DNA of 64,000 bases from Streptomyces sp. SAJ15 (GCF_007595705.1 NZ_NISY01000015.1:62001-126000), one strand, 5' to 3'; counted from the first letter of the stretch, positions 34,032-42,767 are shown. Notes: generated from the sequence alone by a model not told the origin. Numbers and translations: made by a program.

Positions 34032-35315
34032 TTGTCCCAGCGCCTCCAGCTGACCCGACAGTGGAAGCGCGGTGCGGTCACCGCCTGCGCCCTTACCCTG
34101 CTCGCCGCAACCGGAGCCGCAGCGGCCCCTGACGGAGGTCCTGCCGCACCCAAGCAGAAGAGGTACGAATGGGTGGACGCCTCTACGGTTCCCGCTGAAG
34201 AACTGAGCGATCTGCCCAAGCCGGTCCCGTTTAGCCAGTATCAGCGCAGCCGCGGCAAGAACACCGCATCGAGGCCCTCTCCGAACCCCAAGTCGGCTGA
34301 TGAAGCCTTACGCAAGGAGTGCGCCAAGCACGAGAAGGAAGCCAAGACCGTCAAGGGGTGGGTCAAAAGCCGCTGGCAGAGCTGCCAGAAACGCCCCTAC
34401 GACCTGGTGCTTCGGTCCCTGGACGGCACCAGGGACATAGGTCGTCTCAAGTTCGACGTCTGGATACTCGGCCGCGCCCACGACGGCAGCAGACGGGCGG
34501 ACTACACCGCCAGCGTCGAGGACATCATCGTGCAGGCTGTCCACGGCGAGGACGCGAAGAAGTGGCGCATCGGGCAGTCCTTCGACCTCGGTATCGACCT
34601 CAACGACAGCGACCCGGACCCCAAGGTCACCGAGCCTGGGGTGATCAGGCGGGATGAGCTGCTCGGAGTGTGGGACAAGACCCCCTCGTGGCAGCTGACG
34701 TATACCTCTCCCGACAAGGGACCGCAGTACGACAAGGGCAACCGCCAGCGTGTCGCGGCCATGCTGTTCATGGACCTCAATGCCGGCTCGCCGAACGCCT
34801 TGCCCTACTCTCTCGCCGGCTCCTACCGCTCCCTCGCGCGCTTCGACTACGCGGGTCCCGCAGTCGGCAAGCACATGGGAACCGTCTTCACCGAGGCGCG
34901 GGTGGCGCTCAGGTTGAGCATGAAGGACCCGGCCGTGAACGAGAGCGCTCTGCACATCTATGACGCTCAGAATCGCCCTGAGCGGACCTTCCCTTCTTGG
35001 CTGGGCAAGTCGGTTCCTGGAGCCAAGGAGCCGCTGCACCGGCTCATGGACAAGGGCAAGCGAGATCTGAATCGCAAGAAGGCCATCAGGGCCTGCACGG
35101 AGGTGTGGGGCAGCTACAGCGGCAGTGGCCTCGACTGCGACGAGTACCCCTTCGCCTCCACCAAGGAGGGCGCCAACGCGGGCAACAACAAGTTCTCCGT
35201 CCGCCTCTTGAGTAGCGACGACAATCAAACCGTCGGTACGAAACGTCTGAATGGCATGTACCAGGCAAACCGCGTGCTGGACGGCGATCCGTTCTATGTG
35301 ACCATCGTCTCCTGA
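34032..35315 (+). CDS. secreted NucA/NucB-type deoxyribonuclease
   Basis: The TTG at 34032 has AAGGAG at ideal spacing and gives 427 residues. A Sec signal ends near A-A-T-G-A-A-A-A. A Lys/Glu-rich middle and a beta-rich region (about 115-220) precede the C-terminal NucA/NucB domain. Its hallmark D-C-D-E-Y-P-F-A-S-T lies at about 367-376, and D-D-N-Q-T-V-G and V-L-D-G-D-P-F-Y-V follow near the end. The family degrades DNA outside the cell in biofilm dispersal, competence or attack. The long N-terminal extension compared with Bacillus NucB (about 140 residues) suggests an extra targeting or toxin-delivery domain. A possible inhibitor gene follows after 22 bp. Confidence 0.82.
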   Translation: MSQRLQLTRQWKRGAVTACALTLLAATGAAAAPDGGPAAPKQKRYEWVDASTVPAEELSDLPKPVPFSQYQRSRGKNTASRPSPNPKSADEALRKECAKHEKEAKTVKGWVKSRWQSCQKRPYDLVLRSLDGTRDIGRLKFDVWILGRAHDGSRRADYTASVEDIIVQAVHGEDAKKWRIGQSFDLGIDLNDSDPDPKVTEPGVIRRDELLGVWDKTPSWQLTYTSPDKGPQYDKGNRQRVAAMLFMDLNAGSPNALPYSLAGSYRSLARFDYAGPAVGKHMGTVFTEARVALRLSMKDPAVNESALHIYDAQNRPERTFPSWLGKSVPGAKEPLHRLMDKGKRDLNRKKAIRACTEVWGSYSGSGLDCDEYPFASTKEGANAGNNKFSVRLLSSDDNQTVGTKRLNGMYQANRVLDGDPFYVTIVS

Positions 35316-35337
35316 GTCTCATCGCCGGAGGAACCTC

Positions 35338-35838
35338 ATGGCCCTCATCGCCGAGTACCGCACATCGGCCAAACCTGATTTCGGGGCAGTGGAGATCGCC
35401 GACGCCAACATCGGCGCCACGGACAACGACGCCCTTGACGCTGCGCGGACCCAGGTCGTCGCTGGCAGCAGCCACCACCTGTACCTGCACAGCCTGCAGC
35501 GGGACATCGACGTCGAGGTGGTCATCCGCATCTGGGACACCCCCCAGCCGTGCCCCACAGACGCGGAGGGAACGGTGCCGGTGACTCTGACATCGGAGAC
35601 CGGCACGCTGGAAATAAACGAATTCACCTACGGCTCGGCAGGTGAGATGACGCTGCCGCGACCAGGTGATTATCGAGGGCATGCTTCCTGGAACGGACGC
35701 CAAGCCACGGCCGATCACTACGACTCGTGCCTTGATCGCAGCGTGGAAGAGGAGTGGGATGACGACCGGCTCTGGGAGACGCTGAAGCAGAGTCCGGTTC
35801 AGGAGCAGTACGTCATCGACCTGTGGTTCCGGGACTGA
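35338..35838 (+). CDS. acidic cytosolic protein, possible nuclease inhibitor (ComJ/Nin-like)
   Basis: This encodes 166 residues from ATG 35338 behind GGAGG. There is no signal peptide. The net charge is acidic and the pattern is beta-rich: a repeated V-x-L-x-S pattern, G-T-V-P-V-T-L-T, G-T-L-E-I-N-E-F and L-P-R-P-G-D-Y-R-G-H-A-S-W. The strand order and the P-x-G-D-Y segment remind me of ComJ (Nin), the inhibitor encoded next to nucA in Bacillus. The position directly after a secreted nuclease fits an immunity role. The similarity is judged by eye and could be coincidental; it may also be an unrelated immunity family. Confidence 0.5.
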   Translation: MALIAEYRTSAKPDFGAVEIADANIGATDNDALDAARTQVVAGSSHHLYLHSLQRDIDVEVVIRIWDTPQPCPTDAEGTVPVTLTSETGTLEINEFTYGSAGEMTLPRPGDYRGHASWNGRQATADHYDSCLDRSVEEEWDDDRLWETLKQSPVQEQYVIDLWFRD

Positions 35839-35851
35839 TCACGGATGTCGC

Positions 35852-35884
35852 AGCGGTGCTCCGGCCGATGGTCGGAGCACCGCT
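35852..35884. terminator. 12-bp hairpin between convergent operons
   Basis: AGCGGTGCTCCG, 9-base loop and CGGAGCACCGCT form a perfect stem just past the stop at 35838 and just before the stop of the minus-strand micro-ORF at 35890. It can serve both directions. Confidence 0.75.
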
Positions 35885-35889
35885 CAGGC

Positions 35890-36003
35890 TTATCGGCCCC
35901 CTCCGGTGGACGACCACCTGTTCAGCCTCCGGAGGTTCTTGGTGAGGGCTTCGCGTTTGGCGGTCTGCGTCTGCTTCTCGGGGGGCTTCGGCTGGTCCAC
36001 CAT
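35890..36003 (-). CDS. 37-aa basic micro-protein
   Basis: The ATG at 36003 overlaps the upstream stop by 1 bp (TGATG). The peptide is charged and basic (V-D-Q-P-K-P-P-E-K-Q-T-Q, then L-T-K-N-L-R-R-L-N-R-W). It is the third gene of a coupled micro-operon opposite the XRE regulator. Function is unknown. Coding status rests on the coupling and the terminator just after the stop. Confidence 0.4.
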   Translation of the reverse strand: MVDQPKPPEKQTQTAKREALTKNLRRLNRWSSTGGGR

Positions 36004-36257
36004 CAGTATCCCCACCGCTCCCGCCGCCGCTGCCGCGCCCGCTCCTCCATCCCGGGGAACGCCTGCTCGTTGAGCAGCCGGGTCAGTTGGGCGTTGATCA
36101 CGGACGCGTCGTTGATGGAGAGCAGCACCTCCGTCGTGCCGATCTGTACGGCGCCCCGGAAGACCAGCGCCCCGATGGCGAACTGCTCGCCCTCGCGCCG
36201 TACCCCGTGCGTCAGCCGCAGCGAGCGGGGCAGCTCCTCGTAACGGTGGTCGCTCAT
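36003..36257 (-). CDS. 84-aa hypothetical protein
   Basis: It starts at ATG 36257, overlapping the preceding micro-ORF by 4 bp. The N-terminal two thirds are beta-rich (F-A-I-G-A-L-V-F-R-G-A-V-Q-I-G, E-V-L-L-S-I) and the end is a strongly basic helix (E-E-R-A-R-Q-R-R-R-E-R-W). It could bind nucleic acid or partner with the coupled micro-proteins. The family was not recognised. Confidence 0.55.
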   Translation of the reverse strand: MSDHRYEELPRSLRLTHGVRREGEQFAIGALVFRGAVQIGTTEVLLSINDASVINAQLTRLLNEQAFPGMEERARQRRRERWGY

Positions 36258-36364
36258 CGCGCCACCGCCGCCCGGTGGCGGCCCCCGCCCGCCCGATGCC
36301 GGCCCTTGGCCGGGAACAGCAGTCGCAATAGCGGCTCGAAGACCGCGGCGGTAGCGTTCGCCAT
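36254..36364 (-). CDS. 36-aa hydrophobic micro-protein with basic tail
   Basis: The ATG at 36364 follows AGAGG. The peptide M-A-N-A-T-A-A-V-F-E-P-L-L-R-L-L-F is amphipathic or membrane-seeking and is followed by P-A-K-G-R-H-R-A-G-G. It shares L-L...P-x-x-G-R-x-R-A-G with the micro-ORF at 3928-3773. Both loci pair the micro-ORF with a divergent HTH regulator and a coupled downstream gene. The function is unknown. Confidence 0.5.
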   Translation of the reverse strand: MANATAAVFEPLLRLLFPAKGRHRAGGGRHRAAVAR

Positions 36365-36532
36365 GTCGACCTGCCTCTTTCCAGGTTGGCCACGCCCCCG
36401 GACCGGTGCCACGGTCGCGGGGGTCTTCTCGTGGGTGGGAAATGACGCTATGTGCCCCAAGGGTTACCGAGCGGGGCTAGCCTCCGTAAGGGGGAGCGGT
36501 TTTCGGAATGCGAGAGCGAAAACGGAGCAACG

Positions 36533-37381
36533 ATGCCTGCGCCGAAGGAGCTTGACCCGTCGAAGTCCCTGGAGGCCCTGTTCGGTCTGAAGCTCCGCAA
36601 GCTGCGCATGCGCGCGGGCTGGACGCAGCGGGAGTTGGGGGCGAAGGTCTGCACCGCGCACAGCCGGATCGCCCAGTTCGAACTGGGCAAGGAGACGCCT
36701 CCGGAGGAGGTGTGCGTGGCGCTGGACGCCGTCCTCGGGGCGGACGGTGACCTCATCGAGCTGTGGACGCACGTCAAGCGGACGCCGTTTCCTGACTGGG
36801 CGCAGCGGTTCATCGAGCTGGAGGCCAGGGCGTGTGCCATGCACAAGTACACCGCGCATACAGTCCCCGGCCTGTTGCAGACGGAGACCTACGCCCGCGA
36901 GGTGCTGCGCGTCGGGCTGCCGTGGCTGGCCCCGGACGCGATCGAGGAGAAGACCCAGGCGCGACTCGCTCGACAGAGCCTGCTCTCGGGCCCCGAACCG
37001 CCACTGCTGTGGGCCGTGTTGGACGAGGCGGTGATCCGGCGGCCGGTCGCCGGGGCCGCCGCCATGCGGGAGCAGTTGGCGTACGTCATCGAATGTACGC
37101 AGGCCCCGAACGTCGAGATCCAGGTGTTGCCCTACTCGGCCGGGGCACATTCGGCCATGGATGGAACGTTGACGCTGCTGTCCTTCGAAAGCATGCCCGA
37201 TGTGGCCTACCTTGAAGGCGGACACCACGGCGAACTGGTGGAAGACAGGGCGGCAGTGGCGCGGCACTCGCACCGATACGATCTTGTGCAGGCCATGGCG
37301 CTTCCCCCGGCTGCGTCAACTGCCTTGATCCGCGAGGCGATGGAGGGCTTCAGCGCATGCGCACCCGAGGGTTCCACCTGA
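36533..37381 (+). CDS. XRE-family regulator with DUF5753
   Basis: The 282-residue protein has an N-terminal Cro/C1 helix-turn-helix (about 15-75, W-T-Q-R-E-L-G-A-K-V, R-I-A-Q-F-E-L-G-K). A DUF5753 domain follows (about 95-275, Y-T-A-H-T-V-P-G-L-L-Q-T-E-x-Y-A). Pairs of this protein with DUF397 are abundant in Streptomyces (WhiJ/BldB-like systems) and act as development-linked repressors or toxin-antitoxin-like units. The start is ATG 36533. It overlaps the DUF397 gene by 25 bp and is divergent from the micro-ORF operon. Confidence 0.9.
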   Translation: MPAPKELDPSKSLEALFGLKLRKLRMRAGWTQRELGAKVCTAHSRIAQFELGKETPPEEVCVALDAVLGADGDLIELWTHVKRTPFPDWAQRFIELEARACAMHKYTAHTVPGLLQTETYAREVLRVGLPWLAPDAIEEKTQARLARQSLLSGPEPPLLWAVLDEAVIRRPVAGAAAMREQLAYVIECTQAPNVEIQVLPYSAGAHSAMDGTLTLLSFESMPDVAYLEGGHHGELVEDRAAVARHSHRYDLVQAMALPPAASTALIREAMEGFSACAPEGST

Positions 37382-37557
37382 GAGGCGTCACGTGGCGTAA
37401 ATCCACCTATAGCGGTGGGGGCGGTGGCGACTGCGTGGAAGTGGGCCACCGGCCTACCGGCTACGTCCCCGTCCGGGACAGTAAGAACCCCGACGGCCCC
37501 GTTCTCGTCTTCCCGGCCCCCGCCTGGGCCGTGTTCATCGACGCCGTCAAGCGCTGA
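37357..37557 (+). CDS. DUF397 family protein
   Basis: The 66 residues carry the DUF397 pattern: W-R-K-S-T-Y-S-G-G-G-G-G-D-C-V-E-V, then V-P-V-R-D-S-K-N-P-D-G-P and a C-terminal A-W-A-V-F-I-D-A-V-K. These small proteins are partners of the adjacent XRE-DUF5753 regulator and may relieve or modulate its DNA binding. The start at 37357 lies inside the regulator gene; an internal GTG near 37390 would be an alternative. Confidence 0.88.
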   Translation: MRTRGFHLRGVTWRKSTYSGGGGGDCVEVGHRPTGYVPVRDSKNPDGPVLVFPAPAWAVFIDAVKR

Positions 37558-37570
37558 CGAACCGGGCGCC

Positions 37571-39100
37571 ATGGACCTCGACCTCATCCCCGCCCCCCGT
37601 CACCTCGCCCACGACCCCGCCCGCGGTCCGTACCCCTTCCGGGAGGACGCCGTCCGGACCCGGGTCGATCCGGGTGTCGCCGCGCGCCTCGGCCCGGAGG
37701 GCTATCGGTTGACCACGGGCCCCGACGGAGTCGAGATCGTCGGAGGAGGCGAGGCGGGGGTGTTCTGGGGGCGGCAGACCCTACGGCAGCTCCTCGGGCC
37801 GGACGCGTTCCGGAAGGCGCGGATCCACCCCGACCGCCCCCTGACCGTCCCGCACGTCGTCGTCGAGGACGCGCCCCGGTTCGGCTGGCGCGGGTTCATG
37901 CTCGACGTGGCGCGGCACTTCATGCCCAAGGACGGGGTGCTGCGCTATCTCGACCTGCTGGCGGCGCACAAACTGAACGTGTTCCATTTCCATCTGACCG
38001 ACGACCAGGGCTGGCGGATCGAGATCGAGCGGTATCCGCGGCTGGCCGAGGTGGGCGCGTGGCGGGCCCGGTCCCGGCTGGGGTCCGGGGCCTCGCCGCT
38101 GTGGGACGAGCGGCCGCACGGGGGCTACTACACGCGGGACGACCTGCGCGAGATCGTGGCGTACGCGGCCGAGCGCCATATCGCCGTGGTGCCGGAGATC
38201 GACGTCCCCGGGCACTCGCAGGCCGCGATCGCCGCGTATCCGGAGCTCGGCAACGCCGACGTCGTCGACACGGCCGCGCTGACCGTCTGGACCGACTGGG
38301 GCATCTCCCCGAACGTGCTCGCGCCGACCGAGGCGACCCTCCGCTTCTACGAAGGGGTGCTGGAGGAGGTGCTGGAGCTCTTCCCCTCCACCTTCGTCCA
38401 CATCGGGGGCGACGAGTGCCCCAAGGAGCAGTGGCGGGCGTCGGCGGCCGCCCGGGCGCAGCGGGAGCGGCTCGGGCTGGCCGACGAGGACGCGCTTCAG
38501 GGGTGGTTCGTCCGGCACTTCGGCGCATGGCTGGCCGAGCGCGGGCGACGGCTGATCGGGTGGGACGAGATCCTGGAGGGCGGTGGGCTGTCGCCGGGGG
38601 CCGCCGTGGCCTCGTGGCGGGGGTACGCGGGAGGCATGGCAGCGGCGCGATCCGGCCATGATGTCGTCATGTGCCCGGAGCCACACGTGTACCTGGACCA
38701 CCGGCAGGCGGAGGGGCCGGACGAGCCGGTGCCCATCGGGTACGTGCGCACGCTGGAGGACGTCTACCGCTTCGAGCCGGTGCCCTCGGAGCTGACCGCG
38801 GCGGAGGCGGCCCGGGTGCTCGGGGCGCAGGCCAACGCGTGGACCGAGGTGATGGAGACCCCGCAGCGGGTGGACTACCAGACCTTCCCCCGGCTCGCCG
38901 CGTTCGCCGAGGTGGTGTGGTCCGACCTGCCCGCCCCCGCCGCTCGGGATGTGGACGGCTTCCTGAGGCGCATGGGGGCGCACTACGCCCGGCTGGACGC
39001 CCTCGGGGTCGACTACCGGCCACCTGGCGGACCGCGGCCGTGGCAGCGCAGACCCGGACTGCCGGGACGCCCGCGTGACGGGGCACCCCCGATCGTGTGA
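37571..39100 (+). CDS. beta-N-acetylhexosaminidase, GH20
   Basis: The 509-residue enzyme has a GH20b-like N-terminal domain (about 1-110) and the TIM barrel (about 115-450). The barrel shows F-M-L-D-V-A-R-H-F, H-F-H-L-T-D-D-Q-G-W-R-I and the catalytic pair H-I-G-G-D-E-C-P (Asp-Glu, about 279-280). It removes terminal GlcNAc/GalNAc from chitin or cell-wall oligomers by substrate-assisted catalysis. No signal peptide is seen, so it is probably cytosolic and acts on imported chitobiose-like sugars. The start is ATG 37571, 13 bp after the DUF397 stop. Confidence 0.92.
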   Translation: MDLDLIPAPRHLAHDPARGPYPFREDAVRTRVDPGVAARLGPEGYRLTTGPDGVEIVGGGEAGVFWGRQTLRQLLGPDAFRKARIHPDRPLTVPHVVVEDAPRFGWRGFMLDVARHFMPKDGVLRYLDLLAAHKLNVFHFHLTDDQGWRIEIERYPRLAEVGAWRARSRLGSGASPLWDERPHGGYYTRDDLREIVAYAAERHIAVVPEIDVPGHSQAAIAAYPELGNADVVDTAALTVWTDWGISPNVLAPTEATLRFYEGVLEEVLELFPSTFVHIGGDECPKEQWRASAAARAQRERLGLADEDALQGWFVRHFGAWLAERGRRLIGWDEILEGGGLSPGAAVASWRGYAGGMAAARSGHDVVMCPEPHVYLDHRQAEGPDEPVPIGYVRTLEDVYRFEPVPSELTAAEAARVLGAQANAWTEVMETPQRVDYQTFPRLAAFAEVVWSDLPAPAARDVDGFLRRMGAHYARLDALGVDYRPPGGPRPWQRRPGLPGRPRDGAPPIV

Positions 39101-39375
39101 GCCGGGGCGGAAGGCGCTTACCCGCCCGGTCGCCCCCTGGGACGGTGGTCCCTCATCCGAAGCCGTAAGTCGTACAAGGGTCCCTGAAACGTGGCATTCC
39201 GTGCGCACCGGTCTGGTTGGGTCAAACCGGGCCAACGCCCTGGTCAGGGACGGATCGCCGCTTCCTGGACCCTCGCGACGACCGACTCGGAAGATGTGCC
39301 AAAGTTGCGTCGTCCGGGCTGTCAGCACGTACCGTACGGCGGAAACAGCCGGGACACCCGGGGAAGGGGCAGCGG

Positions 39376-40293
39376 TTGACCACGCACGCACCGCAGGCGG
39401 CGCACACGGTGAACACGGTGACGTTGCCGGGCTCGCTCGACGAGGCCGTGGCAGCGCTCGCCGCCATGCCCGCCGCCGTGCCCGTGGCGGGTGGCACCGA
39501 TCTCATGGCGGCCGTCAACTCCGGTCTGCTGCGGCCCGCCGGACTGGTCGGCCTGGGCCGGATCAGCGAGATCCGCAGCTGGCAGTACCAGGACGGGCAC
39601 GCCCTGCTCGGCGCCGGCCTCACCCATGCGCGCATGGGCCGCCCCGACTTCGCCGCGCTCATCCCGGCGCTGGCCGCCGCCGCGCGCGCCGCGGGACCGC
39701 CGCAGATCCGCAACGCGGGCACCCTCGGCGGCAACATCGTCACCGCCGCGCCGACCGGCGACTCGCTCCCCGTGCTGGCCGCGCTCGGCGCCGTGCTGGT
39801 CGTCTTCGGCACCGCGGACGGCGGCGGCACCGCGCACCGCGAGATCCCGATCGGGGACCTGCTCGCCGGCGTCCAGATGCTGCGTCCGGGCGAACTCATC
39901 GGCTTCGTACGCGTCCCGCTGCTGCACGCCCCGCAGACCTTCCTGAAGGCCACCGGCCGCACCGGCCCCGGCCGCGCCACCGCCTCGGTCGCCGTCGTCC
40001 TCGACCCGGCCCGGCGCCATGTGCGCTGCGCCGTCGGCGCGGTGGCGCCGATGCCGCTGCGGCCGCTGGACGCCGAGGCGTGGGTGGCCTCGCTCATCGA
40101 CTGGGACGGCGACCGCGGGCTCGACCCCGAGGTGTGCCGGGCCTTCGGCGACTACGTCGCCGCGGCCTGTATCCCCGACCCGGCACCGCCGCAGGACGGC
40201 ACGGAGCCGATGACCCTGCCGCCAGCAGCGCTCCACCTGAGGCGTACGGTGGCAGCCTTGGCCCGCCGAGCACTGGGGAGGGCACTCGCGTGA
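39376..40293 (+). CDS. xanthine dehydrogenase family protein, FAD-binding subunit
   Basis: The TTG start at 39376 with GGGGAAGGGG upstream gives 305 residues. The FAD-binding fold of molybdopterin dehydrogenases is shown by P-V-A-G-G-T-D-L-M (about 33-41) and I-R-N-A-G-T-L-G-G-N-I (about 109-119), followed by the CO-dehydrogenase flavoprotein C-terminal region. It passes electrons from the [2Fe-2S] subunit to NAD or another acceptor. It is the first gene of a three-gene operon and overlaps the next by 4 bp (GTGA). Confidence 0.9.
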   Translation: MTTHAPQAAHTVNTVTLPGSLDEAVAALAAMPAAVPVAGGTDLMAAVNSGLLRPAGLVGLGRISEIRSWQYQDGHALLGAGLTHARMGRPDFAALIPALAAAARAAGPPQIRNAGTLGGNIVTAAPTGDSLPVLAALGAVLVVFGTADGGGTAHREIPIGDLLAGVQMLRPGELIGFVRVPLLHAPQTFLKATGRTGPGRATASVAVVLDPARRHVRCAVGAVAPMPLRPLDAEAWVASLIDWDGDRGLDPEVCRAFGDYVAAACIPDPAPPQDGTEPMTLPPAALHLRRTVAALARRALGRALA

Positions 40294-42767
40294 GTGACGA
40301 ACAGCAGCCACAGCAGCCCGAGCCCACGGGCGGGTGGCAGCCGATTCCGCGCGGTCCCGAGTACGACGCCGAAGGCACCGCCTTCGTGCAGCTGCCGCCC
40401 GGCCTCATGGACGGCTCCGCCCTGCCCGGCGGCTGGGACCCGCTCGCCGCGCCCGGCACGGGGTACACGCCCCCGCCGGTGACGTCGGCGCCCGCGCACG
40501 GCGCACCGACCCCGCACGGCGCGCAGCCCGCGCACGGCGGCCAGTGGGGGCATACGCCCGCTCCCGCGGCCGCCACCGCCGCCGACCCCGGCGCGACCGG
40601 GCACTGGACGCTGCCCGTGGACCAGATGGGCGCCGACGTGCCCTGGCCCGCCCCGGGTGCGGCCGACACGCCCGGCGGCGCCCCGGCGGGCGCGAGCTCC
40701 GGCGACACCGCTGAGTACGCCTTCGGAGGGGGGCACGCCCCCGGCGCGACCGGGCAGTGGCCCACGCCCCCCGACGGCGGGTCCCCGCAGACCGGCCAGT
40801 GGTCGATCCCGGTCGCCGGCGACGAGGGCGTGGACGAGACCGGTGACTACCCCGTCGGCGACGCCGCGGCCGCCGCGCGCTGGCCCGCCGCCACGCGAGG
40901 CGACACCCCCGGCCACCCGCACACCCCCGGCCACCCGCACGGCCACGGCCCCGAGCACGGACACGGTCCCGAGCACGGCCACGGCCCCGCGGTCGGCACC
41001 GGCGACACCGGTCCCGGCCACACCGGCCAGTGGTCCTTCCAGGGCGTCGCCGAGGGCGCGGCCGGTGGCCACCCCGACACCGGCCACGCCGAGTCCGCCG
41101 GGTTCGCGCTCGGCGACCAGCTGACGCGCGGGCGCGCGCGGAGGTCCGCCGCGGCGCGCGCTGAGGCGCGGCAGACGGGACAGATGGGGCAGACGGGGCA
41201 GGACCCGAGCGACACCATGCAGTTCCCGATGCCCTTCCGGGAGCAGCCGGCTGACGCCTCGGCGGGCGGTTCCCCGCAGACCGGCCAGTGGTCGATCCCG
41301 GTCGCCGGCGACGAGGGCGTGGACGAGTCCGGGGAGTACTCGGTCACCGAGCACCCCGGCCCCGCCCCGGCCCCCCAGGGCTTCGCGCCGGACGACCCGT
41401 ACGGGGAGCGGCACGCCGGCCTGGCCGGCTATCCGGGCAGCCCCGGGGAGCCCGCCGACCCACGCCCGCACCCCGGCGCCGAACCCGAGCCCGCCGGACA
41501 CACCGCCACGGTGCCGCGGCAGCAGCCCCACGAGCCCTTCCCGGTCGTCGAGGCTCCGCAGTCCGTCGAGGCCGCGCATCCCGTCGAGGCCCCGCGGAGC
41601 TTCGAGGCCCCGGCGGCCGCCGCGGAGGCACCGGCCACGGTGCGTGAGGCGCCCCCGGCGCCCGCCGCCGTGGACGCGCCCGCCGCCCCCGCGACGGAGC
41701 CGGTCGAGCCGGTCGAGCCCGTGGTGGTGCCCGCGCCCGCCGAGCCGCCCGCGGCCGAGCAGGCGCCCGCGGCACCGCCGTCGGACACCGCGCACGCCCC
41801 GGAGGAGGCCGGACCCGCCGACTCCGCCGACCTCGCCGGCGACGATCAGGCAGCCGCAGCCGCAGCCGCAGCCGACGTAGCCGCGGCCGACGTAGCCGCC
41901 CCCGCGGAGCCCGTCGCCCCCGAGCCCGCCGCCGCGGGCGACGACGCGGCGGCACCCGCGACCGCCGAGGAGCCCGCGGCACTCGAGGAGCCCGCGGTCG
42001 AGGCCCCGGAAGCCCCCGCGGCGAAGCGGGTCGAGGCCGCGGAGACCGCCGAGGCCGTGCCCGAGCCGGCGCACGACGAGCACCCGTACGCCTCGTACGT
42101 GCTGCGCGTCAACGGCGCCGACCGGCCCGTGACCGGCGCCTGGATCGGCGAGTCGCTGCTCTACGTGCTGCGCGAGCGGCTGGGGCTCGCCGGGGCGAAG
42201 GACGGCTGCTCGCAGGGCGAGTGCGGGGCCTGTTCGGTGCAGGTCGACGGGCGGCTGGTGGCCTCCTGTCTGGTGCCCGCCGCGACCGCCGCGGGCAGCG
42301 AGGTGCGCACCGTGGAGGGGCTGTCGGCCGACGGCCGGCTGTCCGACGTGCAGGCCGCGCTCGCCGCCTCCGGCGCCGTGCAGTGCGGCTTCTGCGTGCC
42401 GGGCCTCGCGATGACGGTGCACGACCTGCTGGCGGGCAACCACGCCCCCACCGAGCTGGAGACCCGACAGGCGATCTGCGGCAACCTCTGCCGCTGCTCG
42501 GGCTACCGGGGCGTGCTCGACGCGGTCCGCGAGGTCATCGAGGGCCGGGAGGCGGCAGCCGAGGCGGAGGCGGCGGAGGCGGAGAGCGCCGCGGCGGACG
42601 CCGCCCGCATCCCGCACCAGGCCGGCCCGCCCGCCGGCACCCAGGGTGCCGGGCTGCCCCACCAGACCGACCCGCACCAGGTCGCGCCGCCCGGCGATCC
42701 GTACGGCGCCGGGCCCGGCGGCCCGTACGGCGGCGGCAGCAACGGCACCGGAGGGACCACGGCATGA
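40290..42767 (+). CDS. xanthine dehydrogenase-type [2Fe-2S] subunit with a 600-residue low-complexity extension
   Basis: The GTG at 40290 gives 825 residues, against about 160-200 for a usual small subunit. Residues 1 to about 600 are Pro/Ala/Gly/Glu-rich with repeats: T-G-Q-W-S-I-P-V-A-G-D-E-G-V-D-E occurs twice, related T-G-x-W units recur, and there is a His-rich G-H-G-P-E-H run. The real domain starts near 604 and has C-S-Q-G-E-C-G-A-C (first cluster) and C-G-F-C...C-G-N-L-C-R-C-S-G-Y (second cluster). The tail is again low-complexity. The extension is in frame and keeps high G/C third positions, so it is translated. It is probably a disordered tether or surface-active segment. Confidence 0.85.
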   Translation: MSDEQQPQQPEPTGGWQPIPRGPEYDAEGTAFVQLPPGLMDGSALPGGWDPLAAPGTGYTPPPVTSAPAHGAPTPHGAQPAHGGQWGHTPAPAAATAADPGATGHWTLPVDQMGADVPWPAPGAADTPGGAPAGASSGDTAEYAFGGGHAPGATGQWPTPPDGGSPQTGQWSIPVAGDEGVDETGDYPVGDAAAAARWPAATRGDTPGHPHTPGHPHGHGPEHGHGPEHGHGPAVGTGDTGPGHTGQWSFQGVAEGAAGGHPDTGHAESAGFALGDQLTRGRARRSAAARAEARQTGQMGQTGQDPSDTMQFPMPFREQPADASAGGSPQTGQWSIPVAGDEGVDESGEYSVTEHPGPAPAPQGFAPDDPYGERHAGLAGYPGSPGEPADPRPHPGAEPEPAGHTATVPRQQPHEPFPVVEAPQSVEAAHPVEAPRSFEAPAAAAEAPATVREAPPAPAAVDAPAAPATEPVEPVEPVVVPAPAEPPAAEQAPAAPPSDTAHAPEEAGPADSADLAGDDQAAAAAAAADVAAADVAAPAEPVAPEPAAAGDDAAAPATAEEPAALEEPAVEAPEAPAAKRVEAAETAEAVPEPAHDEHPYASYVLRVNGADRPVTGAWIGESLLYVLRERLGLAGAKDGCSQGECGACSVQVDGRLVASCLVPAATAAGSEVRTVEGLSADGRLSDVQAALAASGAVQCGFCVPGLAMTVHDLLAGNHAPTELETRQAICGNLCRCSGYRGVLDAVREVIEGREAAAEAEAAEAESAAADAARIPHQAGPPAGTQGAGLPHQTDPHQVAPPGDPYGAGPGGPYGGGSNGTGGTTA

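Noticed and set aside
39075..40289. Extended N-terminus of the [2Fe-2S] subunit
   Set aside because: It lies inside the FAD-subunit gene in another frame. The GTGA overlap at 40290 is the natural start.
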